A stretch of 64,000 bases of DNA from Hoeflea_A sp965228785. GTDB taxonomy: Bacteria; Pseudomonadota; Alphaproteobacteria; Rhizobiales; Rhizobiaceae. The notes beneath the pieces are model-generated. The model searched no databases. It saw only the letters and a list, made by a program, of their open reading frames with translations, and was not told the DNA's origin. The stretch lies in NCBI GenBank assembly GCA_965228785.1, contig CBDDIF010000002.1, forward strand, positions 3,224,001 to 3,288,000, given 5' to 3'. Of the stretch, positions 1 to 9,033 are shown piece after piece (position 1 is the first letter of the stretch; the number at the start of each line of letters is the position of its first letter). A program made the translations under genes and the position numbers.

Positions 1-2
1 AG

Positions 3-860
3 AGCCACGACGTGCTGGTGCCGACGATTACCGACACCATCGATGCGGCGATGATCGAGCAGGCGGGCGACAATCTCAAACTGATCGCCAATTTCGGCAA
101 TGGGGTCGACAATATCGATGTCGACGCGGCGGCGGCCCGCGGCATCACAGTCACCAATACGCCGGACGTACTTTCCGAAGACACGGCCGACATGACCATG
201 GCGCTGATCCTTGCGGTCCCGCGGCGGCTGACCGAGGGCGCCAAGGTTCTCACCGACGACGGTGCCTGGCAGGGCTGGTCACCGACCTGGATGCTCGGCC
301 ATCGGATCTGGGGCAAGCGACTCGGCATCGTCGGCATGGGCCGGGTCGGCACCGCAGTGGCCCGCAGGGCGCGCGCCTTCGGGCTGTCGATCCACTATCA
401 CAATCGGCACCGGGTGGATGCCAATACCGAAGAACAACTGGAAGCAACCTACTGGGACAGCCTCGACCAGATGCTGGCGCGCGTCGACATCGTTTCGGTC
501 AACTGCCCATCAACGCCGGCCACCTTCCATCTGCTGTCAGCGCGCCGCCTCGGGCTGCTGCGCAGCGAGGCCTATATCGTCAACACGGCTCGCGGCGAGG
601 TCGTTGACGAGGCCGCCCTGATCAAGAACCTGCAGGAAAACAAACTGGCCGGTGCCGGCCTCGACGTGTTCGAACACGAACCGGCCGTCAATCCAAAGCT
701 GCTCAAGCTGGCCGATGCCGGCAAGGTGCTGATCCTGCCGCATATGGGATCGGCAACCATGGAAGGCCGGGTCGACATGGGCGAGAAGGTCATCATCAAC
801 ATCCGCGCCCTGTTTGACGGCCACCGGCCACCGGATCGGGTTCTGCCCCGACAGATTTAA
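3..860 (+). CDS. D-isomer-specific 2-hydroxyacid dehydrogenase (glyoxylate/hydroxypyruvate reductase type), 5' end outside window
   Basis: The enzyme would reduce a 2-keto acid such as glyoxylate or hydroxypyruvate with NAD(P)H in the cytoplasm. The frame is open from the left edge (S-H-D-V-L-V before the first GTG at 12), so the N-terminal catalytic half-domain is incomplete; complete family members have about 310-335 residues. Visible motifs are the Rossmann loop GMGRVGTAV (near residue 112 of the visible part), the catalytic Arg in NTARGEVVDEAAL, the catalytic Glu in DVFEHEP and the catalytic His in LPHMGSATMEGR, all in the expected order. The family assignment is secure. The exact substrate is inferred, because glyoxylate, hydroxypyruvate and formate enzymes share these motifs. 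Confidence 0.9.
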   Translation, partial: SHDVLVPTITDTIDAAMIEQAGDNLKLIANFGNGVDNIDVDAAAARGITVTNTPDVLSEDTADMTMALILAVPRRLTEGAKVLTDDGAWQGWSPTWMLGHRIWGKRLGIVGMGRVGTAVARRARAFGLSIHYHNRHRVDANTEEQLEATYWDSLDQMLARVDIVSVNCPSTPATFHLLSARRLGLLRSEAYIVNTARGEVVDEAALIKNLQENKLAGAGLDVFEHEPAVNPKLLKLADAGKVLILPHMGSATMEGRVDMGEKVIINIRALFDGHRPPDRVLPRQI

Positions 861-872
861 ACGTTATCTGCC

Positions 873-1112
873 TCAGCCGTCGCTGAGCATTGCACTTATC
901 TCGTCTTTCAGCAGCATGCGTTTCTTGCGCAAATCCGTAGTGCGATCGTCGGAGGCGGGCTCGACGCCTGCTTCAATGCGGTGGATCTCCCGGTTTACCT
1001 CGTGATACTCGTCGGCGAGCTTGGCGAAGTGCGCGTTGTTCATCTTCAGGTCGTGAAGTTGATCGGATTGATCGGGGAATTCCTCGGCCAGTTCATGCGG
1101 GACGTGCGACAT
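873..1112 (-). CDS. YdcH/DUF465 family small protein
   Basis: This is a 79-residue, highly charged, probably all-helical protein with the heptad-like pattern of the YdcH (DUF465) family. Its core reads as ...HFAKLADEYHEVNREIHRIE followed by a second helix rich in Arg/Lys around RKKRMLLKDEI. There is no signal peptide or membrane segment. Proteins of this size and composition are common in alphaproteobacteria, but their molecular role is not established. It converges on the upstream dehydrogenase with only 12 bases between the two stop codons. Codon use matches its neighbours. Confidence 0.8.
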   Translation of the reverse strand: MSHVPHELAEEFPDQSDQLHDLKMNNAHFAKLADEYHEVNREIHRIEAGVEPASDDRTTDLRKKRMLLKDEISAMLSDG

Positions 1113-1203
1113 GCAGATTGGTTCCTTGTTTCATGCATCTCTGTGTGGATATCACGCTAGGCACTGAGGCTGTGGTTGACCTTGACGCAGGTCAAAACGG
1201 TGG

Positions 1204-1950
1204 TCAGTAGCGGATGGTTTCGAAACGCGCGGTCAACCCGTCATAGAGCAGAAGCCGCCCGACCAGGGGTTCACCGATTTCAGTGACCAGCTTGATCACC
1301 TCCATCGCCTGAAGCGAACCGAGCACTCCGGTCAGTGCGCCAACGATACCGGCTTCGGCGCAGGTCGGCACAGTTCCCTCCGGCGGCGGTTCGGGAAACA
1401 GGTCGCGATAGGACGGGTTGGGCCGGCCAGCGGCCGATTTTGCATAAGGCATCAGAACGGTGAGCGAACCGTCGAAGCGGCCGACCGCGGCGGTCACAAG
1501 GGGTCGACGACGCTCCGCACAGGTATCGGCGACCAGGTAGCGTGTGGCGAAGTTGTCAGACCCGTCGACAACCACGTCGAACGCATCGACGAGGTCCACG
1601 GCATTGTCCGGTGCAAACCGAACGGCGTGAGTTTCGACGATCACGTGAGGATTGATGCTGGCGAGCGCTGCTTTGGCGCTTTCGGTCTTGCCCGCGCCCA
1701 CAACCGGAGTTGGATGAATTACCTGACGCTGCAGGTTGGATAGCGACACGATGTCGTCATCGACAATGCCCAGAGTGCCGACACCAGCGGCGGCCAGATA
1801 CTGCAGAACTGGGGCGCCGAGCCCGCCGGCGCCGATCACCAGCACCCGTGCGCGCTTGAGTTTCTGCTGACCGGGACCGCCGATTTCCGGCAACACGATG
1901 TGGCGGGCGTAGCGTTCGAGTTCAGACGATGTGAGCTTGGTTGTGGTCAT
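1204..1950 (-). CDS. moeB: HesA/MoeB/ThiF family adenylyltransferase (MoeB-like)
   Basis: This E1-like enzyme would adenylate the C-terminal Gly-Gly of a ubiquitin-fold sulfur carrier, MoaD in molybdopterin synthesis or possibly ThiS. The 248 residues carry the nucleotide loop GAGGLGAPVLQYLAAAG (near 40-56), the NLQRQVIH arginine motif and the VDGSDNFATRY segment. The cysteine motif TCAEAGIVGALTG is present. The paired CxxC zinc motifs of E. coli MoeB are not visible, the protein ends soon after the LLLYDGLTARFETIR segment, and there is no rhodanese extension. It lies just downstream of recF in the same direction. The symbol follows the usual rhizobial annotation; ThiF-like function cannot be excluded. 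Confidence 0.85.
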   Translation of the reverse strand: MTTTKLTSSELERYARHIVLPEIGGPGQQKLKRARVLVIGAGGLGAPVLQYLAAAGVGTLGIVDDDIVSLSNLQRQVIHPTPVVGAGKTESAKAALASINPHVIVETHAVRFAPDNAVDLVDAFDVVVDGSDNFATRYLVADTCAERRRPLVTAAVGRFDGSLTVLMPYAKSAAGRPNPSYRDLFPEPPPEGTVPTCAEAGIVGALTGVLGSLQAMEVIKLVTEIGEPLVGRLLLYDGLTARFETIRY

Positions 1951-1986
1951 GCCGGGATTTCTAGTGCGGTTGAGTGTAAAAGCAAA

Positions 1987-3123
1987 TCAGTCCACCTGAA
2001 CGGTGCCGGCATCGACAGTGAAATGGACGGCGCGATCGCCAAGGGCTGCAAACATGGCGGCGTCCGTGCCGGTCATGAAAGCCTGACCGCCAAGATCATC
2101 GATCAGGTCGAAAAGGGCGGCGCGCCGGCCGGCATCCAGGTGAGCGGCGATTTCGTCCAGCAGCATCACCGGCGGAAATCCGCTGATCCGCCCTGTCAGC
2201 CCGGCATGGGCAAGCACCAGTCCGACAAGCAAGGCCTTCTGCTCACCGGTGGAACAATGAGCGGCGGGCATGTCCTTCTCGCGGTGGCGGATCAGGAGGT
2301 CAGACCGGTGTGGGCCGGTAAGCGTGCGACCGGCAGCCGCATCGCGATAGCGTGCCTCCGCCAACTTGCCGACAAAGGCCTCCTCCAGAGATGCAGCCGA
2401 AATGTCTCCCAACCTTTCGGTGAAATCCTCTAGCGCAATCGTTGCCCGGGGAAACGGCCCCTCCTGGCGACCTTCGGCAATCAGGTCCGAAAGCATGGCC
2501 ACCAACTCGCGACGAGCCAGCGCGATGGCCGTGCCAAGTTCGGCCATCTGCAGCTCAATGCCGTCGAGCCAGGCCGGGTCCATGCGGCCCTCGCTTAGCA
2601 GCCGGTTACGGCTGCGCATGGCTCGCTCGTAGTCGAGTACCCGCCGGCCGTGCTGCGGGTCGATCGCCAGGACCTGGCGGTCCAGGAATCGCCGACGGTC
2701 GGATGCCGAACCGGTAAACAATCCATCCATGGCCGGGGTGAGCCAGGTCAGCCGCAGATGCTCCAGCAGGTCGTCGGCCGATCGGGCATTGGCACCGTTG
2801 AGCCGCAGCTTCCGGCCACCACCAGAGCCCACTTCGCCGCCGGTCGACGTGCCGATTTCCACCGGGCCCGCCATGCCTTCCACCGCCGCGAATACGGTGA
2901 AACCGTTATCCGCTCCTACACGCGCAACATCGGCATAGGCGGCACGACGCAGACCGCGCCCGGGCGACAGAAAAGAAACCGCCTCAAGAAGATTTGTCTT
3001 GCCGGCGCCGTTCTCGCCGGTGAGCACGACATGACGCTGGTCGCATTGCAGCGACAATTGCGGATAGTTGCGGAAATCCGTGAGCTTCAGACGCGTCAGA
3101 TAAACGGTGTTGCCCGTGTTCAA
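1987..3123 (-). CDS. recF: DNA replication and repair protein RecF
   Basis: RecF is an SMC-like ATPase that helps load RecA at gapped DNA and stalled forks. The 378-residue product has the Walker A motif GENGAGKTNLLEAVSFLSPG (about 36-55), the ABC signature-like CSTGEQKALLVGLVLAHA and the Walker B segment PVMLLDEIAAHLD near the C-terminus. The N-terminal LTDFRNYPQLSLQ is typical of RecF. No ATG precedes the conserved region, so translation probably starts at the TTG at 3121-3123, 16 bases after the dnaN stop. This spacing suggests co-transcription and translational coupling with dnaN, as in the classical dnaA-dnaN-recF group. Confidence 0.95.
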   Translation of the reverse strand: MNTGNTVYLTRLKLTDFRNYPQLSLQCDQRHVVLTGENGAGKTNLLEAVSFLSPGRGLRRAAYADVARVGADNGFTVFAAVEGMAGPVEIGTSTGGEVGSGGGRKLRLNGANARSADDLLEHLRLTWLTPAMDGLFTGSASDRRRFLDRQVLAIDPQHGRRVLDYERAMRSRNRLLSEGRMDPAWLDGIELQMAELGTAIALARRELVAMLSDLIAEGRQEGPFPRATIALEDFTERLGDISAASLEEAFVGKLAEARYRDAAAGRTLTGPHRSDLLIRHREKDMPAAHCSTGEQKALLVGLVLAHAGLTGRISGFPPVMLLDEIAAHLDAGRRAALFDLIDDLGGQAFMTGTDAAMFAALGDRAVHFTVDAGTVQVD

Positions 3124-3139
3124 ATCGCCTGTCGCAGCC

Positions 3140-4258
3140 TCAAACGCGCATCGGCATCAGCACGTAGAGCGCGCCTTCCTCTGAGGTATCCCGAACCAGG
3201 GTTGGCGACCCCGGGTCTGCCAGCATGAACACCGCCTCGGTTCCATTGAGCTGGGCGGTGATGTCGAGCAGGTATTTGGCGTTGAAACCGATCTCCAACG
3301 CTTCATTTTCGTAGCCGACGGCCAATTCTTCTGTGGCACTACCTGAGTCCGGATTGTTGACTGTCAGCGTCAAAAGCCCGTCCGACAGGGACAGCTTCAC
3401 AGCCCGGCCACGTTCGGAGGAGATGGTCGAGACACGGTCAACGGCGGCCGCGAATGGTGCGCATTCGATATTGAGTTCCTTGTCGTTGCCGGCGGGGATG
3501 ACGCGCTGATAGTCCGGAAAGGTGCCGTCGATCAGTTTCGAGGTCAGCACCACCGCGCCGATGGTGAATCGGATCTTGGCTTCCGAAAGCTCAACCGTCA
3601 CAGCAACATCCGGATCGTCGACGAGCTTCTGCAGCTCGCCCACCGTCTTGCGCGGAATGATCAGGCCGGGCATGCCTTCCGAGCCGGCCGGGGCATCGAT
3701 GTCGGCGCGTGCCAGCCGGTGACCGTCGGTGGCCACGGCCCGCAACTTCAGCGACCCGGCCTCCTCGATCGAGTGCATGAAGATACCGTTGAGATAGTAG
3801 CGGGTTTCTTCGGTCGATATGGCGAACTGCGTGCGATCGATCAGCATCTTGAGATCGGTCGAAGCGAGTCTGAACGTATGGCTGAAAGCGCCGGCGGTAA
3901 GATCCGGAAAGTCGGACTCTGGCAGGCACTGGAGCGTAAATTTGGAACGTCCCGACGTCACACTCATGGACGCGCCTTCAGAATCCACAGCGAGTTGGAT
4001 TTCGGCGCCATCAGGCAGCTTGCGGACGATGTCATAAAGCAAGTGGGCGGGCACGGTGGTCGAACCGGACTGTTCGACATTGGCGGCAGTCGCCTCCGCC
4101 ACCTCCAGATCGAGGTCGGTTGCCTTCAGGTCGAGCGTCGCGCCATCAGCCTTCAGCAGCACGTTCGACAGGATAGGGATCGTATTGCGCCGTTCGACCA
4201 CGCGATGCACGTGATTGAGTGACTTCAGGAGGTTCGAACGCTCGATCGTTACACGCAT
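3140..4258 (-). CDS. dnaN: DNA polymerase III subunit beta (sliding clamp)
   Basis: This is the dimeric ring clamp that tethers polymerase III and many repair proteins to DNA. At 372 residues it has the normal length, and it opens with MRVTIERSNLLKSLNHVHRV. Recognisable conserved stretches are ERRNTIPILSNVLL (domain I), TRYYLNGIFMH and ATDGHRLA (domain II), and the C-terminal end ALYVLMPMRV, which forms the peptide-binding groove edge. AAGGA lies just upstream of the ATG. It sits between dnaA and recF in the same direction, 262 bases from dnaA with a terminator-like hairpin between, so it probably has its own promoter as well. Confidence 0.97.
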   Translation of the reverse strand: MRVTIERSNLLKSLNHVHRVVERRNTIPILSNVLLKADGATLDLKATDLDLEVAEATAANVEQSGSTTVPAHLLYDIVRKLPDGAEIQLAVDSEGASMSVTSGRSKFTLQCLPESDFPDLTAGAFSHTFRLASTDLKMLIDRTQFAISTEETRYYLNGIFMHSIEEAGSLKLRAVATDGHRLARADIDAPAGSEGMPGLIIPRKTVGELQKLVDDPDVAVTVELSEAKIRFTIGAVVLTSKLIDGTFPDYQRVIPAGNDKELNIECAPFAAAVDRVSTISSERGRAVKLSLSDGLLTLTVNNPDSGSATEELAVGYENEALEIGFNAKYLLDITAQLNGTEAVFMLADPGSPTLVRDTSEEGALYVLMPMRV

Positions 4259-4477
4259 GGATCCTTACACCACATTCTTTTTTTCCATCGCCCCCGACAC
4301 CGGCATGCACATCACCCATATGGGGTCCGTGCGCCGTGCGACGCGACCGTTACGGGCATACCGGGATACGGCAATCGGGACAAGCAAAATGCAGGTAAAT
4401 CCGCAGCGAAGCAAGGGGCCGGCGTCCGGCACCGGCCCTCTATCAGCGCATTTCAGGGGATAAATCGGCTGCGGTTC

Positions 4478-4504
4478 AAAACGGGCGGACTATCCTGTCC
4501 GCCC
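4478..4504 (-). terminator. Rho-independent terminator after dnaA
   Basis: An 8-bp perfect stem GGGCGGAC / GTCCGCCC (4483-4490 and 4497-4504) encloses a 6-base loop. Read on the minus strand, it is followed by GTTTTG. It begins 17 bases after the dnaA stop and would end much of the dnaA transcript before dnaN. A second GC-rich inverted repeat (GGGCCGG / CCGGCCC, near 4415-4440) lies further on without a T-run. Confidence 0.65.
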
Positions 4505-4520
4505 GACGCTGATGCCTGGC

Positions 4521-6065
4521 TTATTCGCTGATCAGGCGGCGCAGCAACTCGACCTCGTGGGCAAGCTTGGTATCTTGCTCCAGCAGGTTCTCGATCTTGC
4601 GCACGGCATGTAAAACTGTCGTGTGATCGCGGCCGCCGAACCGCCGGCCTATTTCCGGAAAAGACCGCGGCGTCATCGTCTTCGACAGGAACATCGCAAT
4701 CTGACGCGGCTTGACGATGGTGCGTGTGCGCCGATTCGACACCATTTCCTGGCGCGACACGTTGTAGTGGCGTGAAACGATGCGCTGGATGTCCTCGATA
4801 CGCACCCGTTTCGGCTCGCCGGCATTGACCAGGTGGCCGAGCAATTCATCAACCCGATCGATCGAGAGGTTCGGTTCGAAGGAGCGGCGGAAGAGCAGCT
4901 GATTGAACGCGCCCTCGAGCTCACGACCGCTGGAGGTCACATGTCTTGCGACATGGGCAAGGATCTCAGTCGGGATGTCGAGCGAGCCGTCTTCCTGCTG
5001 GGCGACGGCAAGCCGGCGCTTGAGGATTTCCAACCGCATCTCGTAGTCCGGCGCCTCGATCTCGATGGCGACACCGCCCTGGAGCCTGGACCGGACCCTG
5101 GCGTCCAGCGATTCCAGTTCCCAGGGGGCGCGGTCCGCCGCAACGACCACCTGCCTTGCCGAGTCGAGCAGCATGTTGAGCAGGTGGCAGAATTCATGCT
5201 GGATCGACTTGCCCTGCAAAAACTGCATGTCGTCGATCACCAGCAGGTCGATATTGCGCAGCGACTCCTTGAAGGAGAGTGCGTCATTGTCACGGATGGC
5301 CGTGGCGAAGCGCCACATGAAATACTCAGCCGTCAGATAGACCACGCGCGGCTTGCGCTCGCTCTGTGTCGCCGCCAGTGCGATAGCCTGAAGGATATGG
5401 GTCTTGCCGAGGCCAACGCTGGAATGAACGAAAAGAGGGTTGAACCGGACCGCGCTGCTGCCGGCTTCGGCAATCGTCCTGGCAGCGGCCAGCGCCACCC
5501 GGTTCGATGCGCCTTCGACAAAGGCCGAAAAAGAATAGCGCGGATCGAGCGGCGACCCGCTGACCGATCCGGTTTCCACCGCCCGGGGCTGCACCTTGCG
5601 CGTCTTGGGAGTGCCGGCATGGGGCAACCGCGGTTGCGGCGCTGTGGCGTTGGTTTTCTGCTGGACATCTGAAATTTCGGAGGACTGGATCAACCGGTTG
5701 CCGCGGGTCGCGGACCGCACCATGATTTCAACCCGAATGATATCGGGATCCTCGTCCTTGAACAGCTGGGTCAACAGCTCGAGATAGCGGTTGTTGATCC
5801 ACGACCTTAGAAAGGTCGTTGGTACGGATAGTCGCACGATGCTTTTTGAAACCGCCTCCAGTTTCAATCGGCCGAACCAGCTCGAAAATACATCCGGACC
5901 GACCTGTGCCTTCAGTCGGGTCTGGACCCGGCTAAAGAGTGCATTATGCGCCATGTTTGAATTCCCCGCCTCGTTGATTGGATTGGCCGCCTTTGGTGGA
6001 GGGGGTGCGCCGAGTTTTCTATTCCCTTGTTCGGCATACACCTGTGCTCCTGACAATCCCTGCAT
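4521..6065 (-). CDS. dnaA: Chromosomal replication initiator protein DnaA
   Basis: DnaA binds DnaA boxes at the origin, oligomerises with ATP and opens the DNA. The 514-residue product has the N-terminal helicase-interaction domain (VGPDVFSSWFGRLKLEAV), a short linker, an AAA+ core with a modified Walker A motif SVGLGKTHILQAIA and Walker B segment IDLLVIDDMQFLQGK, and a C-terminal DNA-binding domain with the signature RDHTTVLHAVRKIE. The Walker A line replaces the usual GGxGLGKTHL with HSSVGLGKTH. Two starts are possible: 6065, preceded by AGGAGAAGG at ideal spacing, and 5954 (MAHNALFSRV), which matches the start of many rhizobial DnaAs. The first is preferred on ribosome-binding site strength. 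Confidence 0.96.
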   Translation of the reverse strand: MQGLSGAQVYAEQGNRKLGAPPPPKAANPINEAGNSNMAHNALFSRVQTRLKAQVGPDVFSSWFGRLKLEAVSKSIVRLSVPTTFLRSWINNRYLELLTQLFKDEDPDIIRVEIMVRSATRGNRLIQSSEISDVQQKTNATAPQPRLPHAGTPKTRKVQPRAVETGSVSGSPLDPRYSFSAFVEGASNRVALAAARTIAEAGSSAVRFNPLFVHSSVGLGKTHILQAIALAATQSERKPRVVYLTAEYFMWRFATAIRDNDALSFKESLRNIDLLVIDDMQFLQGKSIQHEFCHLLNMLLDSARQVVVAADRAPWELESLDARVRSRLQGGVAIEIEAPDYEMRLEILKRRLAVAQQEDGSLDIPTEILAHVARHVTSSGRELEGAFNQLLFRRSFEPNLSIDRVDELLGHLVNAGEPKRVRIEDIQRIVSRHYNVSRQEMVSNRRTRTIVKPRQIAMFLSKTMTPRSFPEIGRRFGGRDHTTVLHAVRKIENLLEQDTKLAHEVELLRRLISE

Positions 6066-6812
6066 CTTCGGCCTTCTCCTGTTTATTTATCCTCCGGCCG
6101 CATCGGCCGAATTATGATTGTTCCGATCCCCAGAACCTTGGGTCCGATCACTCCTTCCACGCCGTGGTCAACCCTGTGTCCGAAACGTCCCACGACAGAC
6201 GTTCCGGTCCCCTTCCCCGGCAGATGCATCGACCATACTCGTCAACGCACAGCTGTCCCCTTGCCCGGCGCCAACCGGGCTGCAACCGAGGGTTTTAGAT
6301 GAAGTGTGCAGCAGAAAGCGTGCACCGCTTTGAAGTTCGACAACACCGCGACATTCGCCTATAACAAATGCCACCTGATGCAATACGACACTGCTGTCCG
6401 TGACCTCCAAGCAAGGACATTAAGGCAGTTTGTGCGTCGGAAGGTCAAGGCGGATCTGCAGAAGATTCTGCTGGCGGAGGCGCCGAATCAGGCTGCTCTC
6501 ATGGGGTGCATCGAAGCTGCCGACGCCTAAGACATTTGGATTCAACAGCTTTTCAAAAATTGTGAAACAACGCGGGTTGCCAAAAGAAAAAAACAAAAAA
6601 ATGCCCTTGACGTCATTTCCGGAGTTGGAGTTTTCCAAGGGCCAGTTGGCTAATTCACCACCTCTTGCAACCTCTTGATTTAATTTAAAAAAAGCTGTCC
6701 CCCAAAAAAACGGGGTCAACAGTTTATTACAGGAGTGTTACACGCGATTCCGCTGAATCAGAAAAAGCCCGGCGAGCCGCCAGGCTATCGAATTTCCGCT
6801 AAATGATTGCAA
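6066..6812. other. Long intergenic region between dnaA and rpsT
   Basis: This 747-base gap holds no gene that can be supported. It must contain the dnaA promoter and leader on the minus strand. The half nearer rpsT (about 6535-6740) is clearly A+T-rich with several A-tracts, unlike the rest of the window. The best DnaA-box-like match seen is TTATCCTCC (about 6087-6096), 7 of 9 to the consensus; no cluster of boxes is visible, so it does not look like a complete origin. Confidence 0.5.
6762..6785 (-). terminator. Rho-independent terminator after rpsT
   Basis: Read on the minus strand, the sequence is GCCTGGCG-GCT-CGCCGGGC followed by TTTTT. The 8-bp stem has one G-T wobble and a 3-base loop, and the T-run is perfect. 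It lies 28 bases after the rpsT stop. Confidence 0.85.
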
Positions 6813-7079
6813 TTAAGCGCTGATTGCTTTCACGCGCCGAGCCAGGCGGGATACTTTGCGCGATGCAGTGTTGCGATGCATGACACCTTTGGTGGCCGCC
6901 CGCATCAACTCCGGCTGGGCTGATTTGAGTGCCTCAGCGGCTGCCGCGGGATCACCCGAGGCAATTGCTTCCTCGACCTTGCGAACGAAACCGCGTACGC
7001 GCGAGCGGCGCATCTTGTTGACTTCCGTACGCCGGGCGATCTTGCGGGTCGCCTTCTTCGCCGAAGTTGTATTAGCCAT
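6813..7079 (-). CDS. rpsT: 30S ribosomal protein S20
   Basis: This is an 88-residue, strongly basic, all-helical protein of the 30S subunit body that binds 16S rRNA. It opens with MANTTSAKKATRKIARRTE and contains the characteristic NKMRRSRVRGFVRKVEEAI and GVMHRNTASRKVSRLARRVK stretches, the latter covering the family signature. The length is normal. GAGAGAG precedes the ATG by 6-7 bases. rpsT lies upstream of dnaA in many rhizobial genomes, and the arrangement is the same here, but a terminator and a long gap separate the two genes, so they are separate transcription units. Confidence 0.97.
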   Translation of the reverse strand: MANTTSAKKATRKIARRTEVNKMRRSRVRGFVRKVEEAIASGDPAAAAEALKSAQPELMRAATKGVMHRNTASRKVSRLARRVKAISA

Positions 7080-7230
7080 GTCGATCTCTCTCTAACGTAT
7101 TGTCGCGCTCCGCGCCGGTCACCCGGGGCCGTCGGTCCGTCGCTGCCGATTGCGGGAGCCTGAAACAAGCACGGCGGCCCCTGAGGCCACCGAATTCGTG
7201 CGGGGCATATAGCCGGAATGGGGCAGGCCG

Positions 7231-8004
7231 TCAACGGTTCTTGAACTGCGGTTTGCGTTTCTCGGCAAAGGCCGCCATGCCCTCTTTCTGGTCTTCCGTC
7301 GCAAACAGGGAATGGAAAACACGGCGCTCGAAACGAACACCTTCCGCAAGCGTAAGCTCATAGGAGCGATTGACGCATTCCTTAGCCATAAGAACAGACG
7401 GCTGCGAAAACCCGGCGATCTTCTCGGCAGCGTCGAAAGCAGTCTCCAAGAGCTCCGCCAGCGGAACCACTCGCGAGACCAGTCCGGACCTCTCTGCTTC
7501 CTCCGCGTCCATCATGCGGCCGGTCAGGCAGAGATCCATAGCCTTGGCCTTACCGACTGCCTCGGTCAGCCGCTGGGTTCCGCCCATGCCCGGGATGACG
7601 CCGAGCGTGATTTCCGGCTGACCGAATTTGGCGTTGTCGGCAGCTATTATAAAGTCGCACAGCATGGCGAGCTCGCAGCCGCCACCCAAGGCATAGCCGG
7701 CAACCGCCGCGATCATCGGCTTGCGCGTAAGGCCGACCTTGTCCCAACCGCCGATGAAATCGCCCATATAGGCTTCTACATAATCGAGCGACTGCATTTC
7801 CATGATGTCCGCGCCGGCGGCAAAAGCCTTGTCCGACCCGGTCAGCACGATGGCGCCTATCTTGGCGTCGGCATCAAAGGCCTGCACCGCCTCGAGAAGT
7901 TCACTCAGAACGGTGGCATTGAGAGCGTTGAGCGCGTCCGGCCGGTTGAGGGTCACTACCCCGACACGGCCGCGGGTTTCCACCTTGATCACTTCGTATG
8001 CCAT
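7231..8004 (-). CDS. Enoyl-CoA hydratase
   Basis: This crotonase-fold enzyme would hydrate trans-2-enoyl-CoA to 3-hydroxyacyl-CoA in fatty-acid oxidation. The 257-residue sequence has the oxyanion-hole motifs AFAAGADIMEM (near 62-72) and GYALGGGCELAM (near 106-117), and the two catalytic acids in the position of the classical Glu pair: E in GGGCELAML and E in QPEITLGVIPGMGGTQRL (about 132-149). The C-terminal AAFAEKRKPQFKNR is typical of mitochondrial-type short-chain hydratases. AAGGAG precedes the ATG. It is encoded between rpsT and mutM in the same direction. Chain-length specificity cannot be read from sequence. Confidence 0.92.
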   Translation of the reverse strand: MAYEVIKVETRGRVGVVTLNRPDALNALNATVLSELLEAVQAFDADAKIGAIVLTGSDKAFAAGADIMEMQSLDYVEAYMGDFIGGWDKVGLTRKPMIAAVAGYALGGGCELAMLCDFIIAADNAKFGQPEITLGVIPGMGGTQRLTEAVGKAKAMDLCLTGRMMDAEEAERSGLVSRVVPLAELLETAFDAAEKIAGFSQPSVLMAKECVNRSYELTLAEGVRFERRVFHSLFATEDQKEGMAAFAEKRKPQFKNR

Positions 8005-8043
8005 ATGTCGATCTCCTTGGCTGACAGGACTCTGGTCGTTGCC

Positions 8044-8910
8044 TTATCTTTGGCAGACAGAACAGTAAAAGGTTGAGCGTCCGCTTTGGACAATTCTACG
8101 CACGACACCATTGCATCCATCCCTGCGACAGGGTTCTCCCTCGCGGTCATAGGCGTCGAAACGATGCTGAAAATAACCCAGCGACCCATCCGCCTGGCGG
8201 TGATCGCGCAGGGACGAGCCGCCGGCATCAATAGCCTCGGCAATGACCTGTCGGATATGGGATACCAGCGCGTCAAGGCGGGCAACGGGTCGGCCGCGTG
8301 CGGTCACCAGGGATCCGGCACGACGACGTGGTGATAGGCGGGCGCGCCACAACGCCTCACAGACATAGATATTGCCTAACCCGGCAATGATCTTCTGATC
8401 GAGGAGCGCTGCCTTGAGCGGCGCAGCCTTGCCGGCGAATTGGGCCGCCAGAAGCTCCGCACTCAACGCATTTCCGGTTGGCTCGACGCCGAGGTCGCGG
8501 ATCAGCGGATGGTCGGCCAATTCGTCCCGGCTGGTCAGCAGCATGAAGCCGAAGCGGCGCGGATCGTTATAGACTATGCGATGATCGCCGATATGGAACA
8601 CAACATGATCGTGTTTTTCCTGCCGGTCGCGAGGGTGGTGAAAGGCACCAATGTCCTGCTCCTCAACGCGATAGGAGCCGGACATGCCGAGATGGGAGAT
8701 CACCACGACGCCGTCGTCCAGTTCGATCAGCAGGTATTTGGATCGGCGCCGCAATGCCACGATGGTGCGGCTTTCCAGACGCTGCGAAAATCGATCCGGG
8801 AAGGGAAACCGCAGATCGGCGCGGCGCTGTTCCAGCCGGTCGATCCGTCCACCCTCCATTGCCGGAGCAAGACCGCGTCGGACCGTTTCGACTTCGGGAA
8901 GTTCGGGCAT
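8044..8910 (-). CDS. mutM: Formamidopyrimidine-DNA glycosylase (Fpg)
   Basis: This bifunctional glycosylase/AP lyase removes 8-oxoguanine and formamidopyrimidines from DNA. The start at 8910 is chosen because the mature protein must begin with the catalytic proline of PELPEVETVRRGL; the open frame extends seven codons further upstream but that would bury the proline. The conserved Lys of the DNA-binding loop (RRRSKYLLIEL), the helix-two-turn-helix segment DQKIIAGLGNIYVCEAL and the C-terminal zinc finger with CRRDGC...FYCSVCQR are all present. The 288-residue length is normal. It is divergent from ubiE with about 120 bases between, as in many rhizobia. Confidence 0.96.
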   Translation of the reverse strand: MPELPEVETVRRGLAPAMEGGRIDRLEQRRADLRFPFPDRFSQRLESRTIVALRRRSKYLLIELDDGVVVISHLGMSGSYRVEEQDIGAFHHPRDRQEKHDHVVFHIGDHRIVYNDPRRFGFMLLTSRDELADHPLIRDLGVEPTGNALSAELLAAQFAGKAAPLKAALLDQKIIAGLGNIYVCEALWRARLSPRRRAGSLVTARGRPVARLDALVSHIRQVIAEAIDAGGSSLRDHRQADGSLGYFQHRFDAYDREGEPCRRDGCNGVVRRIVQSGRSTFYCSVCQR

Positions 8911-9033
8911 TGCCGCCTGTTGCCGTCTCACTTATAAGCGGCGCGTTTTCGCCGCAGCTGGAATTGTGTGCGCCTGATAGCGCATCTTTGAACCTTAGGC
9001 TATTGTCCCGCTGAAATGAATTCGGAGCAAAAG

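Noticed and set aside
6066..6812. Replication origin next to dnaA
   Set aside because: Only one 7-of-9 DnaA-box-like match was seen and no cluster of boxes; in rhizobia the origin is usually near hemE, not dnaA.
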